From: Streptomyces abyssomicinicus
GTDB taxonomy: Bacteria > Actinomycetota > Actinomycetes > Streptomycetales > Streptomycetaceae
Direction of reading: 5' to 3'
Length of the DNA: 64,000 bases
Assembly: GCF_008974245.1 (NCBI RefSeq)
Contig: NZ_BBZI01000015.1
Coordinates: forward strand, 124,001-188,000
Positions within the stretch are counted from its first letter, which is position 1, and the number at the start of each line of letters is the position of its first letter. The notes beneath the pieces were generated by a model that ran no database searches, was not told where the DNA came from, and saw only the letters and a program-made list of their open reading frames with translations. A program made the position numbers and the translations under genes. This document shows positions 16,639 through 24,693 of this stretch, piece by piece.

Positions 16639-17686
16639 CGCGGGCCGCCGCCCTTTCGGCTGGGGGCCGCCGTTGGTCGGGGCCGCCGTTGGTCGGGTGC
16701 CGGGCGTCCTCGGCTGGGGCCGCCTTCGGCGGGGGCCGGGTGCCTTCGGCTTGGTGCTGCCTGGGCCAGGTGCCCGTGTCCTCGGCTGGGCGCTGCCCTC
16801 GGTCCGGTGCCCGGTGCCCTGGGTTTCGTGCCGCCTCGGCCGGTGCCGGGTGACTTGGCCTCAGTGCTGTCTTTGGTCGGGTGCCGGGTGCCGGGTGCCG
16901 GGTGCCGGGTGCGGGGTGCGGGGTGCCGGCTGCCCGGGGTTCTGGGCTTGGTGCTGCCTTCGGCCGGGTGCCCGGGGCCTTGGGGTTCGCGTCGCCTTCC
17001 GGTTTGGGTTCGGCGCCTTCGGCTTGGTGCTGCCTGGGCCAGGTGCCCGTGTCCTCGGCTGGGCGCTGCCCTCGGTCCGGTGCCCGGGGTTCTGGGCTTG
17101 TGCCCTCGGCCGGGTGCCCGGGGCCTTGGGGTTCGCGTCGCCTTCCGGTTTGGGTTCGGCGCCTTCGGCTTCGCGCCGCCTGGGCCAGGTGCCCGTGTCC
17201 TCGGCTGGGCGCTGCCCGGTGCCCGGTGACTAGGCCTCAGTGCTGTCTTCGGTCGGGTGCCGGGTGACCTGGGCTCGGTGCTGCTGCCGGCCGGGTGCTT
17301 GGTGCCGTGGGCTTGGCGCTGCCTCCGGCCGGGCGTTGGGTTCCTTGTGCTCGGTGCTGCCGTCGGGCGGGTGCTGGATCTCCTGCGGCTTCGCGCGCCC
17401 CCTCGGCCGGGTGCAGGGTGACTTGGCCTCGGTGCTGCCTTCGGCCGGGTGCCCGGGGCCTTGGGGTTCGCGTCGCCTTCCGGCTTGGGTTCCGCGCCTT
17501 CGGCTTCGCGGCGCCTCGGCCGGGGGGCGCGGCGCCTCGGGTCGGGGTGCCGGCTTCCGCCTCGGGGCATCGGACGGTTCGCTTCACCGCGTGCCGGGCG
17601 CCGGATCCCACCGCCCGGCACGGGCCCGTTACGTGCGGTCCGGATCCGGCGGATCCCTACCGGCGGTCAGCGGGTACTCTCCCGAC
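16639..17686. repeat. 1-kb degenerate minisatellite region between two acetyltransferase genes
   Basis: From about 16640 to 17570 the DNA is built of reiterated, slightly diverged modules. A segment of about 146-150 bp recurs in tandem: TGCCCGGGGTTCTGGGCTTG at 16931 and 17081, and the block beginning CGGCCGGGTGCCCGGGG at 16961, 17107 and, diverged, at about 17441. A block around GCCAGGTGCCCGTGTCCTCG occurs near 16770, 17039 and 17186. Nested inside is a 7-bp repeat GGGTGCC in at least four copies (about 16878-16910), then GGGTGCG. Frames on both strands stay open only because the sequence is repetitive; the predicted peptides are Pro/Arg or Gly/Leu/Cys repeats without a credible start. The last 110 bp contain the promoter and ribosome site of the next gene. 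Confidence 0.85.
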
Positions 17687-18238
17687 ATGCCGCACACGCC
17701 CTCCGGCCCCGTCGTCATCGCCCCCCTCGACCTGTCGGCACGGGTCGACGAGGCGCTCGCCGTGCAGGCCGAGGCGTTCGGACTCGGCGACGACGAGATC
17801 GCGGTACGCAGGCAGATCGTCCAGCGCCACATGACCCTCCCCGGTGCCCGCGCCCTCGGCGCGACCACCCCCGGCGGACGGCTCGCCGGGTTCGTCTACG
17901 GGATGCCCAACCACCGCTCCCACTGGTGGTCCACCGTGGTCGAGCCCTACCTCCGGGCGCTGGGCAACGACGCCTGGCTGGACGACTCCTTCGTGATCAC
18001 CGAGCTGCACGTCCACCCCCTCCACCAGAAGCAGGGCATCGGACGCGCGCTGATCACCGCCATCACCGACGGCGCGGAGCAGCCCCGGTCGATCCTCTCC
18101 GCCATCGACCACGAGAGCCCCGCGCGCCGCCTCTACCGCACCCTGGGCTACACCGACCTGGCCCGCCGCGTGCACTTCCCCAGCGCCACCGTCCCCTACG
18201 CCGTGATGGGCGCGCCGCTGCCCCTGCGCCGCGGATAG
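17687..18238 (+). CDS. GNAT-family N-acetyltransferase
   Basis: 183 residues. A single GNAT domain: ITELHVHPLHQKQGIGRALI holds the beta4-alpha3 acetyl-CoA pyrophosphate loop (QKQGIGRA), followed by SAIDHESPARRLYRTLGYTDL, the typical alpha4-beta7 signature. It transfers acetyl from acetyl-CoA to an amine; the substrate is unknown. ATG 17687 is the first start after the repeat region; upstream codons in frame belong to the minisatellite and were excluded. The gene precedes proS by 99 bp on the same strand and may share transcription with it, although TAACCT about 40 bp before proS looks like a separate -10 element. Confidence 0.88.
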   Translation: MPHTPSGPVVIAPLDLSARVDEALAVQAEAFGLGDDEIAVRRQIVQRHMTLPGARALGATTPGGRLAGFVYGMPNHRSHWWSTVVEPYLRALGNDAWLDDSFVITELHVHPLHQKQGIGRALITAITDGAEQPRSILSAIDHESPARRLYRTLGYTDLARRVHFPSATVPYAVMGAPLPLRRG

Positions 18239-18337
18239 CCGGCCCGAACACCCGTCGGGGGGCAAACCGATTTCCGCCGCCGCGCGCCGCCCGGCTAACC
18301 TCGGGGCCATCACCCTTACGCAGCAGGAGTAATAAAC

Positions 18338-20032
18338 ATGGCCCAGGTCCAGCGCATGTCCCGGTTGATGGCGAAGACCCTGCGCGACGACCCGGCCGAC
18401 GCCGAGGTCCTCAGCCACAAGCTGCTCGTCCGCGCCGGTTACGTCCGCCGCACCGCCGCCGGTGTCTGGTCCTGGCTGCCGCTCGGCAAGAAGGTCCTCT
18501 CCAACGTCGAGCGGATCGTCCGCGAGGAGATGGACGCCATCGGCGCCCAGGAGGTGCTGCTGCCCGCCCTCCTGCCGCGTGAGCCCTACGACGCCACCGG
18601 CCGCTGGGACGAGTACGGCCAGGAGCTGTTCCGTCTCCAGGACCGCAAGGGCGGCGACTACCTCCTCGGCCCCACCCACGAGGAGATCTTCACGCTGCTG
18701 GTGAAGGACCAGGCGTCCTCCTACAAGGACCTGCCGGTCATCCTCTACCAGATCCAGAACAAGTTCCGCGACGAGGCCCGCCCGCGGGCCGGCGTGCTGC
18801 GCGGGCGCGAGTTCATGATGAAGGACTCGTACTCCTTCGACACCGAGGACGAGGGACTGGCCCAGTCGTACGCCCTGCACCGCGAGGCCTACCAGCGGAT
18901 CTTCGCCCGTCTCGGCCTCGACTACCGCATCTGCGCCGCCACGGCCGGCGCCATGGGCGGCTCCAAGTCGGAGGAGTTCCTGGCCCCCGCCGAGGCCGGC
19001 GAGGACACCTTCGCCGACTGCCCGAACTGCGACTTCGCGGCCAACACCGAGGCGGTCTCCTACGCGCTGAAGCCGGTCGACGGCTCCGCCGTGCCCGCCC
19101 TGGAGGAGATCCCCACCCCGGACACCCCCACCATCGAGACGCTGGCCGCCTCGCTGGGCGTGCCGGCCTCCGCCACCCTGAAGAACCTGCTGGTCAAGGT
19201 CGACGGGGAGATCGTCGCGGTGGGCGTGCCGGGCGACCGCGAGGTCGACCTCGGCAAGGTCGAGGCGCACTTCGCCCCGGCCGCGGTGGAGCTGGTCACC
19301 GCCGAGGACTTCACCGGCCGGGAGGACCTGGTCCGCGGCTACGTCGGCCCCCAGGGCCTGGAGAAGGTCACGTACATCGCCGACCCGCGGGTCGCCCCCG
19401 GCACCGCGTGGATCACCGGCGCCAACAAGGCGCACACCCACGCGAAGAACGTCGTCGCCGGCCGTGACTTCGAGGTCGACGCGTACGTGGACGTCGTGGT
19501 GGTCCAGGAGGGCGACCCCTGCCCCAACTGCGGCACCGGCCTCAAGCTGGACCGTGCCATCGAGATCGGCCACATCTTCCAGCTGGGCCGCAAGTACACC
19601 GACGCGATGAAGCTGGACGTGCTGGGCCAGAACGGCAAGCCGGTCCGGGTCACCATGGGGTCCTACGGCGTCGGCGTCACCCGCGCGGTGGCGGCACTGG
19701 CCGAGCAGACCGCCGACGACAAGGGCCTGTGCTGGCCGGCCGAGGTCGCCCCCGCGGACGTCCACGTGGTCGCCGCGGGCAAGGCCGCGCAGACGGAGCT
19801 GGCGCTGGAGGTGTCCGAGCAACTCGCCGCCAAGGGGGTGCGCGTGCTGGTGGACGACCGCGCCGGTGTCTCCCCGGGCGTGAAGTTCACCGACGCGGAG
19901 CTGATCGGGGTCCCCAAGATCCTGGTCGCGGGACGCCGCACCGCGGAGGGCGTCGTCGAGCTGAAGGACCGCCGCACGGGCGAGCGCGAGGAACTCCCCG
20001 TCGCCGAGGCGATCGCCCGCCTCACGGCGTAA
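18338..20032 (+). CDS. proS: Prolyl-tRNA synthetase (bacterial type)
   Basis: 564 residues; a class II aminoacyl-tRNA synthetase charging tRNA-Pro with proline. Motif 2 is FRDEARPRAGVLRGREFMMK, motif 3 lies in GSYGVGVTRAVAALAEQ, and an editing-type INS domain (about 240-380) sits between them, followed by the anticodon-binding domain (VHVVAAGKAAQTELALEVSE onward). A CxxC pair occurs after the INS domain (DPCPNCGTG) and another before it (DCPNCDF). ATG 18338 follows AGGAGTAATAAAC, with AGGAG in range. Two strong hairpins separate its end from the convergent gene at 20.17 kb. Confidence 0.97.
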   Translation: MAQVQRMSRLMAKTLRDDPADAEVLSHKLLVRAGYVRRTAAGVWSWLPLGKKVLSNVERIVREEMDAIGAQEVLLPALLPREPYDATGRWDEYGQELFRLQDRKGGDYLLGPTHEEIFTLLVKDQASSYKDLPVILYQIQNKFRDEARPRAGVLRGREFMMKDSYSFDTEDEGLAQSYALHREAYQRIFARLGLDYRICAATAGAMGGSKSEEFLAPAEAGEDTFADCPNCDFAANTEAVSYALKPVDGSAVPALEEIPTPDTPTIETLAASLGVPASATLKNLLVKVDGEIVAVGVPGDREVDLGKVEAHFAPAAVELVTAEDFTGREDLVRGYVGPQGLEKVTYIADPRVAPGTAWITGANKAHTHAKNVVAGRDFEVDAYVDVVVVQEGDPCPNCGTGLKLDRAIEIGHIFQLGRKYTDAMKLDVLGQNGKPVRVTMGSYGVGVTRAVAALAEQTADDKGLCWPAEVAPADVHVVAAGKAAQTELALEVSEQLAAKGVRVLVDDRAGVSPGVKFTDAELIGVPKILVAGRRTAEGVVELKDRRTGEREELPVAEAIARLTA

Positions 20033-20053
20033 CCCGCGGCGTGGTCCGCACCT

Positions 20054-20098
20054 GAAGGGCGCGGCACGGGGCCTTCTGCCGCCCGTGCCGTGCCCTTC
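20054..20098 (+). terminator. proS terminator hairpin
   Basis: GAAGGGCGCGGCACGGG (20054-20070) pairs with 20082-20098 over 17 bp with one G-U pair, loop of 11 bases, 22 bp after the proS stop. Confidence 0.75.
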
Positions 20099-20120
20099 GC
20101 CGTTGCCGCGCCCGGCCCCC

Positions 20121-20161
20121 GGTGACCGCCCCGGCGCCAAGGCGCCGCCGGGGCGGTCACC
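20121..20161 (-). terminator. Terminator hairpin for the convergent minus-strand operon
   Basis: GGTGACCGCCCCGG (20121-20134) pairs perfectly with CCGGGGCGGTCACC (20148-20161), with extra pairing inside the loop. It lies just beyond the stop of the kinase-like gene at 20169. Confidence 0.7.
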
Positions 20162-20168
20162 GCGGCTG

Positions 20169-21074
20169 TCACAGCCAGGTGGCGAACTCCAGCAGCCAGT
20201 CCGCGTCGCGGTCACGACCGACCCGCCGCGCCCGCAGCCCCGACTCGACCGCGCGGAACACCGTCCACCCCCGCAACCGCTCGCGGTCCACCTCCAGCGA
20301 CTCCGCGAGCCGCTTCACCCGCCGTCGGGTCGTCGCCGCGCCCGAGGGCATCGCGATCAGGTCCTCGACCCGGTCCCGCACCAGCCGTGCCAGGTCGAAC
20401 GCGCACTCGCCGACCACAGGGTCCGGACCGACCGCCAGCCACGGCATCCGCTCGCCGCCCAGGACCTTGCTCTGGCGGAACGTCCCGTGCAGCAGCAGCC
20501 GCTCCGGCGGATCCGCCAGAAGGTCCGCCCGCAGCCCCAGCGCGGTGTCCACCAGGCCGGCCGCCTCGTCGTCAGGGCCCGCGACGCTCGCCCGCATCGC
20601 CTCGGCCTGCCGCCCCGTGCGCTCCTCGACCGTCTCGAAGACGTGACCGGCCGGCGGCTCGACCCACAGCCGCCGCAGCGTCGCCGCGCCCTCCAGCAGC
20701 GCCTTCGCCTCCGGCAGGGTCCGCACCGAGACGTCCGGGTTCAGCCGCTCCAGGAGCAGCACGCCCTCACCCGCCGACGGCTCGGATTCCAGCAACTGCG
20801 CCGCGCCCAGCCCGTGCCAGTGCGCCAGCGCCACCCGCTCGCTGGCCGGCCGCGACCGCGGCGGAATCAGCTTGAGCACGGCCGGGGAGCCGTCCGCGCG
20901 CCGCACCAGCACCACCAGCGAGCTCCGCCCGCCCGGTACCTGCACCCGCTCCACGTCCAGGCCCAGCCGGCCCACCGCCCCGTCCACGGCGTCGGGCAGC
21001 CCGCGCAGCCAGTCGTCGGCGCCGTTCGTCTCCGCCAGTGCCCGGACCAGACGTGGCGGCGGTTCGAAAGCCAT
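20169..21074 (-). CDS. Aminoglycoside phosphotransferase-fold protein, probable pseudokinase
   Basis: 301 residues with the fold of APH/streptomycin 6-kinase-type enzymes: beta-strand Lys68 in PAVLKLIPP, VLLLERL near 105-111, and a catalytic-loop region at 195-205. Active members read LHGDLHPGNVL followed by AIDPKP. Here the loop is LLHGTFRQSKVL and the metal-binding segment is LAVGPDPVVG, so the catalytic Asp, the Mg-binding Asn and the second Mg-binding Asp are all replaced (T198, K203, G216). Phosphotransfer by the usual mechanism is therefore unlikely, although the rest of the fold (VVGECAFDLARLVRDR) is kept. It may be a regulatory or binding protein. ATG 21074 is the natural start. It follows the ferritin-like gene by 51 bp in one operon. 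Confidence 0.8.
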   Translation of the reverse strand: MAFEPPPRLVRALAETNGADDWLRGLPDAVDGAVGRLGLDVERVQVPGGRSSLVVLVRRADGSPAVLKLIPPRSRPASERVALAHWHGLGAAQLLESEPSAGEGVLLLERLNPDVSVRTLPEAKALLEGAATLRRLWVEPPAGHVFETVEERTGRQAEAMRASVAGPDDEAAGLVDTALGLRADLLADPPERLLLHGTFRQSKVLGGERMPWLAVGPDPVVGECAFDLARLVRDRVEDLIAMPSGAATTRRRVKRLAESLEVDRERLRGWTVFRAVESGLRARRVGRDRDADWLLEFATWL

Positions 21075-21125
21075 GCGCGAGTCGTTCCCCTTCTTCGCGA
21101 CGGGCCCACGTGCCGGGGCCCCGGG

Positions 21126-21539
21126 TCACGTCATTTCCGCGAGCCCAGGGAAGGCTACGCCGCCGTCCCGCCAGCGGGCCGCCCGGACCGCCGCGTCCCG
21201 CAGCGCGTCGGCCGCCGCCCGGCGCCGTTCGCCCTCGCCGGCCCGCACCAGGTCGGCGTAGACGCCGGCCAGCCGGTCCTCCAGTTCGGCCGCCAGCCGC
21301 ACCGCCGCCGCCCCGTCCGGCACCTCGAACGGCAGCGCGTACGCCGCCTCCGCGGCCGCCGGCTCCGCCCCCAGGTCGCGCACGGCCCGGAACAGGTCGT
21401 CCCGGCGGGCCCGGTGCGCCTCGAACGCCTCACGGGCCTCCGACCGCCGGTCGTCGCCGACCCGGCCGCCGACCACGCCGTAGCCGTAGACCGCCGCGTG
21501 CTCCGCCCGCAGGGCTGCCTGCGTGGCCTCCAGACTCAT
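21126..21539 (-). CDS. Ferritin-like (DUF4439-type) protein
   Basis: 137 residues, nearly all helical and Ala/Glu/Arg-rich: LEATQAALRAEHAAVYGYGV, HRARRDDLFRAVRDLGAEP, LAAELEDRLAGVYADLVRAG. Glu/His positions such as RAEHAAVYGYG are those of DUF4439 ferritin-like domains. Function is unknown. ATG 21539 has an excellent AGGAGG 5 bp upstream, so it was preferred even though the frame stays open for 69 codons upstream through a repetitive tract coding for RE/AR-type repeats. Its ATG overlaps the TGA of the collagen-like frame by 4 bp (ATGA). It is followed by the pseudokinase gene. Confidence 0.8.
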   Translation of the reverse strand: MSLEATQAALRAEHAAVYGYGVVGGRVGDDRRSEAREAFEAHRARRDDLFRAVRDLGAEPAAAEAAYALPFEVPDGAAAVRLAAELEDRLAGVYADLVRAGEGERRRAAADALRDAAVRAARWRDGGVAFPGLAEMT

Positions 21540-21823
21540 CCCGACCTCCTGTATCTCCTGCATCTCCCGGACCACCCGGACCTCTCGAGCTTCCCGGGCC
21601 TCCCGAGCCTCCCGGACCTCCCGGGCCACTCGGGCCTCGTCGGTCTCCCGGACCACCCGAGCTTCGCGGTCCTCGCGGTCCTCGCGGTCCTTCCGGACCG
21701 CCCTGGCCTTGTGGTCCTCCCGGGCCAGGCGGGCCTTCCGGACCACCCCGGCCCCGCGGATCTCCCGGACCGTCCGGGTCTCGCGGGTTTCCTGACCGCC
21801 TCGGTGCCTTCCGGCCCCGTCAT
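21536..21823 (-). CDS. Possible 95-residue collagen-like GXY-repeat protein
   Basis: ATG 21823 lies about 5 bp beyond the stop of the lipoprotein gene, and the frame ends with TGA overlapping the ATG of the ferritin-like gene by 4 bp, which is typical of coupled genes. The product is Gly-x-y-like and very Arg/Pro/Ser-rich (MTGPEGTEAVRKPARPG, then GRSGRSAGPGWSGRPAWPG and similar). The underlying DNA is a 9-bp-period repeat that is open in several frames, so coding is not proven. No strong ribosome site is present (GAGGAA is about 14 bp away). If translated it would be a basic low-complexity peptide, or the translation may serve only for coupling. Confidence 0.35.
   Translation of the reverse strand: MTGPEGTEAVRKPARPGRSGRSAGPGWSGRPAWPGRTTRPGRSGRTARTARTAKLGWSGRPTRPEWPGRSGRLGRPGKLERSGWSGRCRRYRRSG
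21545..21800. repeat. Degenerate 9-bp-period repeat
   Basis: Variants of CTCCCGGGC/CTCCCGGAC with the related GGTCCTCGC and GGACCACCC repeat with 3- and 9-bp periodicity over about 250 bp. All minus frames through it are long and low in complexity: one gives Gly-x-y, another alternating Arg-Glu. It lies between the lipoprotein and ferritin-like genes. Confidence 0.7.
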
Positions 21824-21827
21824 CGCG

Positions 21828-22412
21828 TCAGCCGTTCCTCAGCAGGTACACGTGGACCGCCCCGGCCGCGGCGACCGAGGCCAGCAGCCGGGCCGCCTCG
21901 CCGCCGAGCCTGGCCAGGTCGCGGGTGCGGCGCGTGGACAGCTCCTGCTCGGCGTCCGCCAGCGAACCCAGCGCGCCCTTCTCGTCGGCCGGCACCGCCG
22001 GTACCGACGGCGTTGGCGACGACGGCGGGCCGGATGCCGCCCCCGAGGGCTTCCCGGCCGCCGATCGAGGCGGAGACGGAGACGGAGACGGCGAGGGTGA
22101 GGCTGCCGTCCCGGCGCGCTCCCCGCAGGCGTCCGCGTGCCGCAGCACCGCGTCCCGCAGCGGCGTCAGCCGGGCCGCCAACCCGGGATGGGCGGCCAGC
22201 ACCGCGTCGTAGACGGACGCGAGTTCGGCGCTGTCCGTCACGGCGCGGGTCAGCGCCCGCTCGTCGGCCGTCGGGGTCCGCACGGCGGCGGCGCGGCCGG
22301 GGGAGGAGTCGGCGGAACAGGCGGCGAGCAGCGCGGAGGCCGCTCCCGCCGCCGAGGCGAGCAGGGTTCTGCGGCGCGGCCCGGTGCGCGGGCGCGGAGG
22401 GGTCGATGACAC
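21828..22412 (-). CDS. Putative Tat-type lipoprotein, unknown function
   Basis: 194 residues from GTG 22412 with GAGGA 9 bp upstream. The N-terminus has RRRTLLAS followed by a hydrophobic Ala-rich segment and the lipobox LLAAC (Cys about 32), so it is likely lipidated outside the membrane; the Arg cluster suggests the Tat route. The mature part is helical (ELASVYDAVLAAHPGLAARL and others), interrupted by a Ser-Pro linker (SPSPSPSPP) at about 110-118, and ends in EAARLLASVAAAGAVHVYLL. The domain resembles the helical region of the neighbouring ferritin-like protein, so both may belong to the DUF4439 group; that is inference. First gene of the minus-strand operon. Confidence 0.75.
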   Translation of the reverse strand: MSSTPPRPRTGPRRRTLLASAAGAASALLAACSADSSPGRAAAVRTPTADERALTRAVTDSAELASVYDAVLAAHPGLAARLTPLRDAVLRHADACGERAGTAASPSPSPSPSPPRSAAGKPSGAASGPPSSPTPSVPAVPADEKGALGSLADAEQELSTRRTRDLARLGGEAARLLASVAAAGAVHVYLLRNG

Positions 22413-22701
22413 GGCGGGCGTCCTCGGCTGAAGGGCAGGGGCCTGGGGCGTGACGGTTCGGCGGGGGCTGCGGGCGGATGCCGCGACCGTCGGCCGCGAT
22501 GCCCGACGAGCCGTCACGCCGTCAACTCCCGGTGACGAATGTGTGATCACCGTACCTGCGCCCTGGCCCCGCACGTACGACCGGTGCCGCGCCACGACGG
22601 ACGGGACACCCGGTGGACGGCAACACCCCCCGCGACCGGATACCCTTTGACCTGACACACGCCCTACCCACAACAGCACACGCGGCCGAGGAGTCACCCG
22701 G

Positions 22702-23199
22702 ATGAGCACCACCCAGAGCGAGCGGCTGCGAGAGCTGCTGGAGCCGCTCGTCACCTCGCAGGGGCTCGACCTCGAGGAGATCGAGGTGGAGGCCGTCGGC
22801 CGCAAGCGGGTGCTGCGGGTCGTGGTCGATTCCGACACCGGCGCCGACCTCGACCAGGTCGCCGATGTGAGCCGCGCGCTCTCGGCGACGCTCGACGAGA
22901 CGGACGCGATGGGCGAGGCCGAGTACACGCTCGAGGTCGGCACCCCGGGTGCTGAGCGGGCCCTCACCGAGCACCGCCACTACGTGCGCGCCACCGGCCG
23001 CCTGGTCCGGTTCCAGCTCGCCGAGGGCGGTGAACTGGTCGCGCGGATCCTGGAGGTCGACGACGAGGGCCTCGACCTGGAGGTCCCGGGTGTCAAGGGC
23101 CGCAAGGCCACCACACGCAGGCTCGCCTTCCCGGACGTCGCCAAGGCGCGGGTCCAGGTGGAGTTCGGCCGCAAGAACAAGAACGAGGAGGAGGCGTAG
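22702..23199 (+). CDS. rimP: Ribosome maturation factor RimP
   Basis: 165 residues. RimP binds the 30S subunit during assembly in the cytoplasm. Typical sequence: an N-terminal alpha/beta domain with LLEPLVTSQGLDLEEIEVE and LRVVVDSDTGADLDQVADVSRALSATLD, VGTPGAERAL, then the SH3-like C-terminal domain about 90-160. The tail is acidic (NKNEEEA). It starts the rimP-nusA-ylxR-infB cluster; the nusA GTG follows the stop by 2 bp, so the two are co-transcribed and probably translationally coupled. Confidence 0.96.
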   Translation: MSTTQSERLRELLEPLVTSQGLDLEEIEVEAVGRKRVLRVVVDSDTGADLDQVADVSRALSATLDETDAMGEAEYTLEVGTPGAERALTEHRHYVRATGRLVRFQLAEGGELVARILEVDDEGLDLEVPGVKGRKATTRRLAFPDVAKARVQVEFGRKNKNEEEA

Positions 23200-23201
23200 C
23201 C

Positions 23202-24194
23202 GTGGACATCGACATGAGCGCCCTGCGGGGCTTGGTGCGGGAGAAGGAGATCTCCTTCGACCTGCTGGTCGAGGCGATCGAGTCGGCTCTCCTCATCGCC
23301 TACCACCGGACCGAGGGAAGCCGCCGCCGCGCGCGCGTCGTGCTCGACCGGGAGACCGGTCACGTGACCGTGTGGGCCAAGGAGGACCCGGACGAGCTCG
23401 AGGAGGGGCAGGAGCCCCGCGACTTCGACCACACCCCGTCCGACTTCGGGCGGATCGCCGCGACCACCGCCAAGCAGGTCATCCTGCAGCGGCTGCGCGA
23501 CGCCGAGGACGACGCGACGCTCGGCGAGTACGCCGGGCGGGAGGGCGACATCGTCACCGGCGTCGTCCAGCAGGGCCGCGACCCCAAGAACGTCCTGGTC
23601 GACATCGGCAAGCTGGAGGCCATCCTGCCGGTGCAGGAGCAGGTCCCCGGCGAGGACTACAAGCACGGCACGCGGCTGCGGTCGTACGTCGTCCGGGTGG
23701 CCCGCGGTGTCCGCGGCCCCTCGGTGACGCTGTCGCGCACCCACCCGAACCTGGTGAAGAAGCTGTTCGCCCTGGAGGTCCCGGAGATCGCCGACGGCAG
23801 CGTCGAGATCTCCGCGATCGCCCGTGAGGCCGGCCACCGCACCAAGATCGCCGTGCGCTCCACGCGCAGCGGCCTGAACGCCAAGGGCGCCTGCATCGGC
23901 CCGATGGGCGCCCGGGTCCGCAACGTGATGAACGAACTCAACGGCGAGAAGATCGACATCGTCGACTGGTCGGACGACCCGGCCGATATGGTGGCGAACG
24001 CGCTGTCCCCCGCCCGGGTGAACAAGGTGGAGGTCGTCGACCTCGCCGCCCGGTCCGCCCGGGTCATCGTGCCGGACTACCAGCTGTCGCTGGCGATCGG
24101 CAAGGAAGGACAGAACGCCCGCCTCGCCGCCCGTCTGACCGGCTGGCGGATCGACATCCGTCCGGACACCGAGCAGGACGGCCAGGAGGCCTGA
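23202..24194 (+). CDS. nusA: Transcription termination/antitermination factor NusA
   Basis: 330 residues from GTG 23202. NusA binds RNA polymerase and nascent RNA and modulates pausing and termination. N-terminal polymerase-binding domain about 1-110, S1 domain about 115-185 (VTGVVQQGRDPKNVLVDIGK), then two KH domains with GARVRNVMNELNGEKIDIVDW and AIGKEGQNARLAARLTGW. The C-terminal acidic repeats of E. coli NusA are absent, as is normal in actinobacteria. A tandem 22-bp repeat begins inside the last codons. Confidence 0.96.
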   Translation: MDIDMSALRGLVREKEISFDLLVEAIESALLIAYHRTEGSRRRARVVLDRETGHVTVWAKEDPDELEEGQEPRDFDHTPSDFGRIAATTAKQVILQRLRDAEDDATLGEYAGREGDIVTGVVQQGRDPKNVLVDIGKLEAILPVQEQVPGEDYKHGTRLRSYVVRVARGVRGPSVTLSRTHPNLVKKLFALEVPEIADGSVEISAIAREAGHRTKIAVRSTRSGLNAKGACIGPMGARVRNVMNELNGEKIDIVDWSDDPADMVANALSPARVNKVEVVDLAARSARVIVPDYQLSLAIGKEGQNARLAARLTGWRIDIRPDTEQDGQEA

Positions 24195-24240
24195 CCAGGC
24201 CCGACCGGAGGCCTGACCAGGCACGACCGGAGGCCCGACC
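24185..24240. repeat. 22-bp tandem repeat at the end of nusA
   Basis: The sequence starting GGAGGCCTGACCAGGC repeats with a 22-bp period at 24185, 24207 and, partly, 24229. The first copy includes the nusA stop codon; each repeat also carries a TGACC, so a duplicated stop context lies after the gene. Confidence 0.75.
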
Positions 24241-24299
24241 CCCGGGCCGCGGGGCGACCGGAAAACCGGTGCGACCCGCGGCACGGAATGTTTGAGCCG

Positions 24300-24314
24300 T
24301 GTCAACGGTTGACA
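24300..24314. promoter_or_regulatory. 15-bp perfect palindrome upstream of ylxR
   Basis: TGTCAACGGTTGACA is symmetric around one central base. It lies 71 bp before the ylxR start and contains a TTGACA that could also be a -35 element, though no matching -10 is seen at 17 bp. It could be an operator in the nusA-ylxR spacer. Confidence 0.35.
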
Positions 24315-24384
24315 TCAGGACAGAGACGACCGTGCGACGTCCGCCCACTCGGGCCGGTGTCGGCGCGGGGAGGTAGACTTAGCT

Positions 24385-24693
24385 GTGTCTGGCCGGACGC
24401 GTACCCGAGCACGCCCCGAGTACGGCCCTGAACGCACGTGCGTGGGGTGCAGGGAGCGGGCGGCCAAGAACGAGCTGCTGCGCATCGTGGCGGTCGAGGG
24501 CGAGTGCGTCCCCGATCATCGCGGTACGCTGCCGGGCCGGGGTGCTTATCTGCACCCCGCCGTGGTCTGTCTCGACCAGGCGGTGCGCCGTAGGGCGTTC
24601 CCCCGGGCGTTCCGCGTCCAGGGAGCGTTCGACACCTCGGCGCTGCGCCGGCAGGTCGAACGGATGACCGTCGCCGATTCGGCGGCAACGTAA
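24385..24693 (+). CDS. ylxR: YlxR-family (DUF448) RNA-binding protein
   Basis: 102 residues. The defining CVGCRERAAKNELLRIV motif (about 19-35) is followed by the short basic alpha/beta fold of YlxR with GRGAYLHPAVVCLDQAVRRR. YlxR in Bacillus subtilis (RnpM) binds the RNase P RNA; in Streptomyces it is a conserved member of the nusA-infB cluster. GTG 24385 is preceded by GGGGAGG. The gene before it is nusA, 190 bp away, and infB follows 149 bp later. Confidence 0.92.
   Translation: MSGRTRTRARPEYGPERTCVGCRERAAKNELLRIVAVEGECVPDHRGTLPGRGAYLHPAVVCLDQAVRRRAFPRAFRVQGAFDTSALRRQVERMTVADSAAT

Noticed and set aside
16584..17621. A 345-codon minus-strand frame over the minisatellite
   Set aside because: Pro/Arg/Lys repeats that follow the DNA repeat period, overlapping the end of a real acetyltransferase gene; no good start.
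21126..21746. N-terminal extension of the ferritin-like protein by 69 codons of RE/AR repeats
   Set aside because: The ATG at 21539 has an ideal AGGAGG, and the upstream part is a DNA repeat open in other frames too.
24309..24379. TTGACA and TAGACT before ylxR as a promoter
   Set aside because: The two boxes are 59 bp apart, too far to act together.
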